Assembly: GCA_902623005.1 (NCBI GenBank)
Contig: CACNSC010000011.1
Location: forward strand, 1-57,614
Direction of reading: 5' to 3'
Length of the DNA stretch: 57,614 nt
From: an uncultured Coxiella sp.
GTDB taxonomy: Bacteria > Pseudomonadota > Gammaproteobacteria > Coxiellales > Coxiellaceae
The translations under genes were made by a program, and so were the position numbers. Below, one piece after another: positions 27,619 through 35,312 of the stretch (the stretch's first letter is position 1; the number at the start of each line of letters is the position of its first letter). Under the pieces are notes generated by a model. That model saw only the letters and a program-made list of their open reading frames with translations. It did not search any database and was not told the origin of the DNA.

Positions 27619-28173
27619 TTGAAAATTGATGCAAGCAACTCTGTATTGATGATTTTCAATATGCAGCTGGAGTTAATTCCTTTATTGGATAATAGTTATC
27701 AACTATTGCATAACTGCCGTTGGCTGGTTGACTTATTTCATACGCATAGCCTCCCGGTTATTTTTACCGAACATAAAAAACTGGGTGATCTTTCCCGTGA
27801 CCTAACCGATATAATTCCACAACCGAACATAGTGACAAAGCATCACTTCTCATTAATGAGAGAAGTGGGGTTCGCCGACTATCTGTCCTCTCTCAATAAA
27901 CATCAGATCCTTCTAGCAGGTGCTGAATCACACGTTTGCATTTACCAAACTGCAATCGATTTGAAACAAGCAGGCTATGAAGTGATTATTTTGTGTGATA
28001 GTGTCTCTTCACGTTCAAATACTGATCGTCAGGCAGCGCTTGATCGTTTTAAATATCATCAGTTCGAACTGATCACCCAAGAAATGTTATTTTTTGAATT
28101 GATTGAGCATTCGGAAACACCGCATTATTTGGATCTTGCGCTCAAGTTTCTTGATGGTCGATACATTCGTTAA
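27619..28173 (+). CDS. Isochorismatase-fold cysteine hydrolase, catalytic Asp replaced by Asn
   Basis: A 184-residue protein of the isochorismatase-like/nicotinamidase superfamily, whose active site is an Asp-Lys-Cys triad. The Lys (Lys74 in VTKHHFS) and nucleophile Cys (Cys107 in AESHVCIYQT) are in place, but the first motif, normally xIDMQ, reads MIFNMQ, so the Asp is Asn14. It may be catalytically altered or inactive. It starts with TTG at 27619, seven bases after AGGAG, and sits 12 bases behind the oxidoreductase gene. Likely an amide or ester hydrolase, or a binding protein, acting on the PKS product or precursor. Nothing points to a siderophore pathway here. Confidence 0.8.
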   Translation: MKIDASNSVLMIFNMQLELIPLLDNSYQLLHNCRWLVDLFHTHSLPVIFTEHKKLGDLSRDLTDIIPQPNIVTKHHFSLMREVGFADYLSSLNKHQILLAGAESHVCIYQTAIDLKQAGYEVIILCDSVSSRSNTDRQAALDRFKYHQFELITQEMLFFELIEHSETPHYLDLALKFLDGRYIR

Positions 28174-28187
28174 TTAAAGAGGTTATC

Positions 28188-29447
28188 ATGTCAATAAATC
28201 GCCGCTCTCACGATCTTGTTCAGAAATTTACTTTGCTCATGATTATCTTCATTGACGGTTTGGGTATGTCATTGATACTCCCACTATTAAACCCCTTGTT
28301 CGTCTCCGGTGATCATCGGCTGTTATCGCCCGGAGTATCGGCATCAGTGGCTCAGTTTTTTTATGGCGCCTCCTTGGTCTCATTCACCGCAGCTATGGTG
28401 ATCGGTGCCACTGTATTGGGACAAATCTCGGATAGAAAAGGCAGAAAGTGGACGCTGTGTGCGGCACTCTGCGGATCCATTGCTGGGTATTTAATTTGTA
28501 TTGTAGCGGTGCTGCTGAAATCGCCATGGTTGTTTCTATTTGGCCGTATTATAGACGGGCTCACGGCAGGCAGCATTCCAATTGCACAAGCGTTTTTAAC
28601 CGATTTGGATCAGCGTGACAATAAGATGACGAGTATTGGTCTTGTCATGTTTGCAGTGACTGCTGGGTATATGTTCGGCCCACTGATTGCGAGTATTGGA
28701 TTTTATAGTCCAATCAATCACCTCACTACACCCTTCACCCTTGTCACATCAATGTGCCTTGTTTCACTCTGCTTATTGTCTACTCTAACAGAGAGTTTTG
28801 AACGACCTGACAGTACCTCACGACGGGTGATTGATCTGATGCAAATTACGCGACAATTAAAGCAGCTTATTTTGATTAAGCGGATACGTTCAACATTGCT
28901 TGGCTTTTTTCTTTTTCAATGCGGCTGGACACTTTTTTATCAATACCTTCCTCAGTTGACGATTGATGGTCGTGGTTTATTGAACCAACAAATAACGCTG
29001 CTTATGACAGAAGTAGGTATTGCAATGTGTCTAGGGTTTTGTGTCATTGTTGCCAAAGTGCAAGCGTTAGCATCACCCATCAATATTTCTAGAGTTGGAT
29101 TGATCAGCTTTCTAATGATATCCGGTTACTTGATGTTTGCTCAGGTTGATTTCACCGGGCTACAGGCACTGTCAATAGTACTTGCGATACTCTATACGGT
29201 TACTTATTCATCATTACTTGCCTACATGGTCGGCTTAGCTAATCAGGACGTCGTTGGGTTGTTGTTTGGCTCAATCGCTTCCATCTGTGCTATTTCTGCG
29301 ACCTTGTCTGCTTTTGTTGGCAGTCTGGTTGTCCATCATTCTGACCAATCCATTTATTCCGTGTTGTCTTTGACTGTCTTGATGAGTATTTTTTTCTGCT
29401 CGATCCAGTCTCAATCAGCCCACGCCAGCGATTCATCAATGGCATAA
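28188..29447 (+). CDS. MFS transporter, probable product exporter
   Basis: A 419-residue major facilitator protein with about 12 membrane segments. The first helix carries the antiporter-like D-G-L-G-M motif (IFIDGLGMSLILPLL). The loop 2-3 signature GQISDRKGRKWT (about residues 79-90) is the classic MFS motif A, and the fifth-helix motif reads AVTAGYMFGPLIAS. These fit 12- or 14-helix drug:H+ antiporters. It is the last gene of the rightward operon, 14 bases after the hydrolase gene, with a GAGG before its ATG. The obvious role is export of the polyketide out of the cell, complementing the ABC-F protein at the other end of the cluster. Confidence 0.88.
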   Translation: MSINRRSHDLVQKFTLLMIIFIDGLGMSLILPLLNPLFVSGDHRLLSPGVSASVAQFFYGASLVSFTAAMVIGATVLGQISDRKGRKWTLCAALCGSIAGYLICIVAVLLKSPWLFLFGRIIDGLTAGSIPIAQAFLTDLDQRDNKMTSIGLVMFAVTAGYMFGPLIASIGFYSPINHLTTPFTLVTSMCLVSLCLLSTLTESFERPDSTSRRVIDLMQITRQLKQLILIKRIRSTLLGFFLFQCGWTLFYQYLPQLTIDGRGLLNQQITLLMTEVGIAMCLGFCVIVAKVQALASPINISRVGLISFLMISGYLMFAQVDFTGLQALSIVLAILYTVTYSSLLAYMVGLANQDVVGLLFGSIASICAISATLSAFVGSLVVHHSDQSIYSVLSLTVLMSIFFCSIQSQSAHASDSSMA

Positions 29448-29732
29448 TAGCGCTCATCTTGTGAGGAAAGAACTTCATTGTATTGGATGAATTTGGTTTA
29501 TCAGCAGTTATGCCTATCTCCGTTGAGACGAATTGTGATGTGACTCGTCTATGAGAGTGATAGAACTTTGATCGTACTAAAGTGGCTAATATGCCGAATG
29601 TGGTTTTGATCCATGCTTCTTAGAAGAAAAGTTATCGCAGAATCTGACAATAAGTGAGGATCGAACTAGACATTAAGTTACCTTAAGGTTATGTTTTCTA
29701 TAACTGTTTAGATGTATGACCGAGGAATCATT

Positions 29733-29927
29733 ATGAAGCTATTCAAGACTAAATCTGAGAATCATCAACAAGATGCCATGCCAACATTACGTTTGATCAT
29801 TCATCCCTTCGGGCTCACTCAATTAGACCCAACGTGCTTACAGCAAATAATTTCACATTACTGGGTAGATAAGACACGTCGAAACAGTAATTCTTTGCCG
29901 CAAGTAGGACCCAGTTTGTCAAATTAA
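29733..29927 (+). CDS. Small hypothetical protein at the cluster edge
   Basis: 64 residues from the ATG at 29733, which follows GAGGA by a normal seven bases; that good ribosome binding site is the main support for it. The N-terminus is basic (MKLFKTKSENHQQ), the middle has a possible short amphipathic helix (CLQQIISHYWVD), and the tail is polar. There is one Cys only, so it does not look like a lanthipeptide precursor for the LanM gene further on. It is rightward and follows the MFS gene by 285 bases that hold nothing else I can see. No family recognised. Confidence 0.45.
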   Translation: MKLFKTKSENHQQDAMPTLRLIIHPFGLTQLDPTCLQQIISHYWVDKTRRNSNSLPQVGPSLSN

Positions 29928-30174
29928 TTTAATCCTATGGTGCAGGTTATAAAGAAACAGTGTTACTGGTGTTGGGTTTTATTTACTTTGGATGTTTGGG
30001 CGTCGTATAGAGTCATTAACGCAAAAAAAATAGAATCGTAATACATGCACTCAAGAATTTTTTTTAAGCTCATATCGTTCTTCTCTTCTCTATGTTTGTA
30101 CTCTTATTTCCTTTTATAAAGCTACTTTCTGGGTTTCTTTGACCTTTTAGAAAGAGGAGAGTGCTCTTTAGTGA

Positions 30175-30383
30175 ATGCCAACCATCTATAGTGGCAAAAC
30201 TATTCAGTTATGGAATGAAAGGTACCCATCTATGGTGGCACTCCATGCATGAGATTTGCTAATCACGAAATTGCAACTATTATAAGTGGAGAGTTGGTGA
30301 ATCACCCACGCACCGTTCACCAGTGGGTTTACTTAATGTATCTGCGCAGTGCCTGCGGGCATCCAGGTCCAAAAGATTTTTAA
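30175..30383 (+). pseudogene. Frameshifted remnant of a small helix-turn-helix-like protein
   Basis: Two short frames join across an ATGCATGA overlap. The first (ATG 30175 to TGA 30252) reads 25 residues including SGKTIQLWNERYPSMVALHA. The second (30249-30383) reads 44 residues including RFANHEIATIISGE and HPRTVHQWVYL. Joined by one frameshift they give a continuous domain with a helix-turn-helix feel, as in phage, plasmid or transposon DNA-binding proteins. Within it the 15-mer CCATCTATAGTGGCA (30182-30196) recurs with one mismatch at 30226-30240. It is too short and broken to be functional. Confidence 0.35.
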
Positions 30384-30468
30384 AAACTTTTACAAGTTTG
30401 AAAACTTTTTAAAAACTTCAACCGCTCACCAACTCACTCTTTACCTAACAATGAAATCAAATGCGTCG

Positions 30469-30858
30469 CTATCTTCTCTCGTAATCAATACCATTATCTT
30501 CGCAGATTTCTCTAAGCCTTTCGCACTCTTTAGTCTCAAGGTCATAGAGTGCAAGATAACGCTTGGAGTCACTTTCAACCCTATCTTATTTAGTTTTAAC
30601 TGTCTGCATACCTATGTAGGTCGTTGCTAGTAGTTGTTTGAGCTGTTTGGGATTGTCTGGCAGGGATAAAATAGCATCTATAATAGGGGTTTTTCTTTCT
30701 CGTGCGTTTAAAAAAACGAAGGGGAGAGGGCTTTTATTTGTTGCTTTAATTCTCGAATGCGATCTTTAAGCTCAAAGAATTCGTGACGAATATTTCGAGT
30801 TGCCTAGGATGTAATCTCCTCAATTGTATCCTTTAATTTCTAGGCGCTTGGTGCTCAT
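30469..30858 (-). pseudogene. Decayed gene of unknown function
   Basis: Leftward reading reveals protein-like segments interrupted by lesions: a start at 30858 (MSTKRLEIK), a frameshift, then DTIEEITS, an in-frame TAG, then RNIRHEFFELKDRIRELKQQ, a frameshift at a T7 run, then RKTPIIDAILSLPDNPKQLK, an in-frame TAA, and finally RYLALYDLETKECERLREIC and a TAG at 30469. The pieces are charged, helical and coiled-coil-like. Two frameshifts and two stops mark it as a dead gene. The whole interval 29.9-31.15 kb otherwise holds nothing functional that I can see, which fits a scarred insertion site at the cluster boundary. Confidence 0.45.
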
Positions 30859-31150
30859 ATCGAATTATACTATTTAGTTTTTGTTTTTTACGAAAATCAT
30901 TTTAGTATTTTGCAGCAAGATTTTTCTCCTACTAAGTTAAGCTATATTACATTGATATAAGCTCCATGCGCTTCTCTGACTTCCTCTAAATAGAGAGTGC
31001 TATTTAAAGATAATAGACAGTTTTTATAGTTACAATTGTAAAAGCTAACTAATAACAACCGATGGTTTATGGTAAAGTTTACGCAAAAGTGATATTTACC
31101 TCAGTTGGAATAATAATCAATGCGGCCATAAGAGAGATCGGCATGACTAT

Positions 31151-31693
31151 CTATTGCAGATGAGGGTTCGACAAGATCACTTCACAGACACCATTGATAT
31201 CTCGCTTAGTAACATCAATAATTTGATCAGCAAGATCAGTGTAGCAAAGATGCCTTGCCTGAATGGCCTGCTGTGAATCTATATGACTTATGTTTTGAGT
31301 CAGCCAAGGTGGTGGCTTTTGATTCCAACGTCGATACAATTCATCAGTGTCGCATGCCAGATAGATAATCAAGTGCGCGTGCTTAAAGCCATGACTAAGT
31401 TTGGAGTCAAAAAAACTACTGCCACCGGTACTGATAACACCACTTTTCAAATCATAGAGATGATTGAAAACCTGAGTTTCCAAGTGACGAAAATAATCCC
31501 AGCCGTGGTGCTTGACGATGGTTTTGCAATCCAATCGATCACCCTGTAGTTGAGCATAGTATTTCTCGACAACACGATCGCTATCTATCCAAGCTTGGTT
31601 GAGTCGCTTGGCAACGTCTTGACCGACGCTGGTTTTACCACAACCCTTGATGCCGATTATGATCACAAGAGGTGGTTGATTTGAGGTGGCCAT
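31151..31693 (-). CDS. aroK: Shikimate kinase
   Basis: Phosphorylates shikimate at the 3-hydroxyl using ATP, fifth step of the chorismate pathway. The 180-residue protein has the P-loop GIKGCGKTSVG (residues 14-24), the substrate-binding DSDRVVEKYY (Asp37, Asp39) and a variant third motif, STGGSSFFD, where most AroK/AroL enzymes have GGG. The lid region with Arg residues follows (DELYRRWNQKPPPW). Length is normal. It lies 17 bases behind an MFS transporter gene and is probably co-transcribed with it. It could equally be called aroL. Together with aroA, aroB and aroDE elsewhere in the window it gives all but two steps of the pathway (DAHP synthase and chorismate synthase are not here). Confidence 0.88.
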   Translation of the reverse strand: MATSNQPPLVIIIGIKGCGKTSVGQDVAKRLNQAWIDSDRVVEKYYAQLQGDRLDCKTIVKHHGWDYFRHLETQVFNHLYDLKSGVISTGGSSFFDSKLSHGFKHAHLIIYLACDTDELYRRWNQKPPPWLTQNISHIDSQQAIQARHLCYTDLADQIIDVTKRDINGVCEVILSNPHLQ

Positions 31694-31710
31694 ATTTATC
31701 CTTGATACGT

Positions 31711-32886
31711 TTATGATGGTTCTTCACTAACGCGTGGCGATTTCCAGCCAACGGCTTGCGTTAGGACAATAAATCCGGCTAATACAAGAATAAAATCCAT
31801 TAAGATATGAAACGGTAATACACCTAGGATAATTACACTGACAGTGGCGCTGAGCATGTTAATGAAGCTCATGGCGCTTGATGCATGCGATGTATTTGAA
31901 ATTGACCGAGTGGCGAAATAAACACCGCATGGAGAGATTAATCCAGCTAAAAAACGCAACAGAGCTGTATTGATAAAATACCACAGTGGGTAGCTGCTAT
32001 GAGTCAGAAAAAAAGCTAGCAACGAAATGAGAGGTAGGCAACATAATGCGGTTGCGACAAGAATTATACGATGTAAATCAAAATGCCGCATGCAATATAG
32101 GCTTGTACCGCCACTTAATAGCGAACTGATTAACATGGTAATGTTCCATAATCCAAATTGAGCAGGATTAAGACCTAATTGTGTGTAACTAAAAAGGGGT
32201 GTAGCTGTCGAATAGGTATAATTGACCACGGACGCAAGACCAACGAGCATGGAGTAGTAGATCAATGATCGATTACTTAATGCCTGTCTGTAGTTACTGA
32301 TCATAGACTGAATTTCAAATGGCTGAGTTGTTCCCTCAACTTTAAATTGTCGAGTGCCAATTAATAAGAGCACGCCGTGAAACAACAACGCATAAAAAAT
32401 TGACTGCCAGCTAATGTACTGAGTCAGAAATCCACCGATTAAGATAGCAAGACTCACGCTGACACTGAAAGAGATGACGACCAGCGATAGCATCTGTTTG
32501 GCTTCGATGCCATCAAAGGTTTTTCTAATGATCATAAAAGTACAGGTGAGACCTGCAGCAGAGCCTAAGGCCGAGGTTAATCGACCGACTAAGAGTATCG
32601 TATAATCATGATGTATGATTCCTACTAAGCAAATCAATATGCCTATCAGGTTGATGGAAAGTCCTATGGTTAACGCTTTGATGGTCCCCAGACTATTGGC
32701 TAATGGGGCATAAATTAGTTGGCCGATCACGTAGCCAAAGAGAAACAGTGAGACGATCCATTGCAAACTGCTGTCAGAGAGTTGAAAGCTGTGTCTTAGT
32801 AAGGGTAATCCAGGGGTAATCATCACGGCGGAGGATGATGCACAGGAGACAAAGCTGAGTAAAATGATCTTTTTAAACGCATTCAT
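31711..32886 (-). CDS. MFS transporter, Bcr/CflA-like
   Basis: A 391-residue major facilitator protein with about 12 helices. The N-terminus (PGLPLLRHSFQLSDSSLQW, then GYVIGQLIYAPLANSLG) is typical of the Bcr/CflA drug-resistance family (Q-x-x-Y/x-G-P-L-x-D/N-x-x-G in loop 2-3); here the usual Asp of motif A is Asn (PLANSLG). Helix 4-5 reads GRLTSALGSAAGLTC. The gene is upstream of aroK on the same strand with a 17-base gap. It may export a toxic or signalling compound, and coupling to shikimate kinase has no obvious logic beyond shared transcription. I cannot say whether it serves the PKS product. Confidence 0.8.
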   Translation of the reverse strand: MNAFKKIILLSFVSCASSSAVMITPGLPLLRHSFQLSDSSLQWIVSLFLFGYVIGQLIYAPLANSLGTIKALTIGLSINLIGILICLVGIIHHDYTILLVGRLTSALGSAAGLTCTFMIIRKTFDGIEAKQMLSLVVISFSVSVSLAILIGGFLTQYISWQSIFYALLFHGVLLLIGTRQFKVEGTTQPFEIQSMISNYRQALSNRSLIYYSMLVGLASVVNYTYSTATPLFSYTQLGLNPAQFGLWNITMLISSLLSGGTSLYCMRHFDLHRIILVATALCCLPLISLLAFFLTHSSYPLWYFINTALLRFLAGLISPCGVYFATRSISNTSHASSAMSFINMLSATVSVIILGVLPFHILMDFILVLAGFIVLTQAVGWKSPRVSEEPS

Positions 32887-33222
32887 TAGTATTGCCTTAC
32901 CGTAAGAAGATTATTAACAGTCATGATGAGTAATTGAGCGCTTATCATATCAGTGTTCATCGATAAAGTACGCATTAACGAATTGGGTTCTTTGATTATG
33001 ATGCATCTTACTTAGGATATAATCAAATGAACCTTCATTAATTATCGTGAAAGGATTTATGGTAGGAGGGACAGATCAGCTGCAATGGTTAATCATGTCC
33101 ATATATATGTACATATAACCGGTAATTATTCTAGTGCATTGAGAGATCAATGCCATCATTGTTCAATGGTTTTAATACCGATATGATGAAATGACAAAAT
33201 TATCATTGTAAATAGGATTAAT
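32887..33222. promoter_or_regulatory. Divergent intergenic region with a perfect 14-bp palindrome
   Basis: Spacer between the leftward MFS gene and the rightward membrane-protein/RT unit; both promoters must lie here. The perfect palindrome TATATGTACATATA (33104-33117) sits about 105 bases before the rightward ATG and could be an operator for a dimeric regulator. An AGGATT precedes the ATG at 33223. No open frame. Confidence 0.35.
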
Positions 33223-35205
33223 ATGTCAGCGATTGACTACTGGCTCAGTCAACAATCAAAGAGAAATAAGAATTTCGTTTCTCTATTTCAGGGATTATTT
33301 CATAAAAATGGCTTGCCTTATGTGTTCTACCGTCTGCGTTTTTTTGCATTATCCTCGGTGATTGTTAGTAGTGTTCATATTATTGAATTTTTTATCATCT
33401 ACTATTTTTTAGGCGTCAATATCCTGGTCTCGTTAGCACTGTTGAGAGGATTTTGCTTTATCGTGACAGGGTTTTACTGGGGTTTTCTAGAATGCCTGCG
33501 ATCAAGAATTCGGATCCTGCATGCTAAACATGAAATAAGTGCGATTAGACAGACCATAAGCCAGTGGTTAAGGCTATCGCTGTTAATAGGCCTTACAGTT
33601 TGCCTGGTCTACTGTGTTGTATTTTTAATGCTTCCTACAAAAGTTGAGGCTTCAGAATTTATTTTTTACCTAACTTATTCAATCGCTATACTGGCCCAGC
33701 TTGTGTTACAACTGATTGTTCTGACCTATCACTCGGGTGCATTTTCGATTCGACGCATTGCAAGGCCAATCCTGTCTATCTCTGGAAGTGACCTATTGGG
33801 CTTACTTATTCTACTGATGTTATGGCCAATCACGCATTTGTACAGTCTCCCTATAGCCTTGGTCATGACGCAATTTTTTAGATTATGGATGACATTCTTA
33901 TACACGCGAAGAACATACCTTTTGCTCGGGATACACGAAGTAAAAATGTCGTCAAACATTAAAAACCTATCAGTGTTTCGTGGATGCCTATCATCAGAGG
34001 GCATTCTGGCAGGGCTTTCTAATCTGGTTATGCGAGCAGAAGGCTTAATCCTGATTCTCATATTTGCTTTTGCATCAAGTAGTAATCCTGATCATCTGCG
34101 CTACTTTCTTTTCTTCTTCTTGATATCTCCGTTCACTCGATATAGTTATGATTGGATCAGGTTATTCTATTTTGACTTTAAAAAATTTGACCGTCCTCTT
34201 TATAATGTATTCTCAAGACGATTGGTTATCATTACGCGTAAACATGCGCCAATGATTGGTTTGATATTTTGGATACCCGTGTTAGTTGTCTCGCACTTTT
34301 TTAACCATATAAGTACCCAACTGTTAATGATTCTGTGTTTGTTTTTTATTTTTAGACCCATAATTTCGATCCATCAAATGCATGCATTCACCGAGCATCG
34401 CTATTGGGATACCATCGTCTCTGGCATTCTGAGTATTGCGCCATTAGTTTTTGTAGTCGATGCCAATTGGCCTGTTGAAGCGAATTTATTTCTATTAACT
34501 TTATCTCAACTGCTTGCTATAGCGTATCTCATAAAAGTAAATACACAGCCAGTTAATACGTATCTTAGGAATAAATCACCGTTACCCTTTTTTGTATGGT
34601 TAAGAACTCTATATAGAGATAATAACAAACATCCCAGGACAATTTATGAATTCACATTCAGTCATTTTATGTCACGAGGGCAAGCCACCCAATTAGCAGC
34701 AATGATATCAACAAAAACTTCAGGATACGGTGAAATCACAGAGTTCAAACCGTATCATTATCTCTTGCAAATACAGTCTGACTATGCGATTGACTATCAA
34801 TGGATGAATGCCATGAGCGCGGGTCAAATATATGATATTCGTCGATTTGATATTAAAGATATACTACCTAGAAAACCCATTGATCATCATGAGCGCTTGA
34901 ACTTATTGAGAAAATATCAACAGCATAATGGCATTCATTGGGTATCAATCATAGATCCTCGTAACCTCCCATCGGATATTGATTTATTTGCGCTACAGAC
35001 AGCTATCCGTAAAGCAACGATCACACCTTATGAATCGATAAAAATAGAAAAATATCGATTATCCATCATGCTTTCTGAAAAAGGTATCTACCAGTTAGTG
35101 ATTATTGATAGGTCTCTGGTTAATGATAATGAATTATCTATCATTGAAGATCTAATTTTTCAGGAAAATGTGTTGATTATGAGAAAGATAGATTCTCTCC
35201 TCTAA
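33223..35205 (+). CDS. Hypothetical multi-pass membrane protein with soluble C-terminal domain, partner of an RT
   Basis: A 660-residue protein of no family I can name. Roughly the first 440 residues are very hydrophobic with about 11-13 membrane helices and small basic loops, a layout reminiscent of polysaccharide flippases (MATE/Wzx-like). The last 210 or so residues (from about NTQPVNTYLRNKSP) are soluble, basic and mixed alpha/beta, with HERLNLLRKYQQHNGIHWVS as the best-formed piece. The gene is followed, 107 bases later and on the same strand, by a free-standing reverse transcriptase, and nothing else shares the locus. The combination suggests a two-gene system in which the membrane protein is effector or anchor. 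That is inference; the sequence shows only adjacency. Confidence 0.7.
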   Translation: MSAIDYWLSQQSKRNKNFVSLFQGLFHKNGLPYVFYRLRFFALSSVIVSSVHIIEFFIIYYFLGVNILVSLALLRGFCFIVTGFYWGFLECLRSRIRILHAKHEISAIRQTISQWLRLSLLIGLTVCLVYCVVFLMLPTKVEASEFIFYLTYSIAILAQLVLQLIVLTYHSGAFSIRRIARPILSISGSDLLGLLILLMLWPITHLYSLPIALVMTQFFRLWMTFLYTRRTYLLLGIHEVKMSSNIKNLSVFRGCLSSEGILAGLSNLVMRAEGLILILIFAFASSSNPDHLRYFLFFFLISPFTRYSYDWIRLFYFDFKKFDRPLYNVFSRRLVIITRKHAPMIGLIFWIPVLVVSHFFNHISTQLLMILCLFFIFRPIISIHQMHAFTEHRYWDTIVSGILSIAPLVFVVDANWPVEANLFLLTLSQLLAIAYLIKVNTQPVNTYLRNKSPLPFFVWLRTLYRDNNKHPRTIYEFTFSHFMSRGQATQLAAMISTKTSGYGEITEFKPYHYLLQIQSDYAIDYQWMNAMSAGQIYDIRRFDIKDILPRKPIDHHERLNLLRKYQQHNGIHWVSIIDPRNLPSDIDLFALQTAIRKATITPYESIKIEKYRLSIMLSEKGIYQLVIIDRSLVNDNELSIIEDLIFQENVLIMRKIDSLL

Positions 35206-35274
35206 ACAAAAACACAGTTATAACCTAAACTTGTCGAGATATTTACTGGCTCATGTGAAATTCGTTAAATAGGC

Positions 35275-35280
35275 TATAAT
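35275..35280 (+). promoter_or_regulatory. -10 box TATAAT upstream of the RT gene
   Basis: A consensus TATAAT lies 33 bases before the chosen RT start in the gap after the membrane-protein gene, so the RT may have its own promoter as well as read-through. No good -35 is visible. Confidence 0.4.
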
Positions 35281-35312
35281 TGTTATTGAATACAATAAGC
35301 AAGGACAATATC

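Noticed and set aside
29733-29927. Lanthipeptide precursor for the LanM
   Set aside because: Only one Cys, no leader-type sequence or GG/GA cleavage site, and 12 kb away.
30349-30630. Rightward 93-codon ORF
   Set aside because: It is the antisense of the better-looking decayed minus-strand gene and consists largely of low-complexity AAAACTT sequence.
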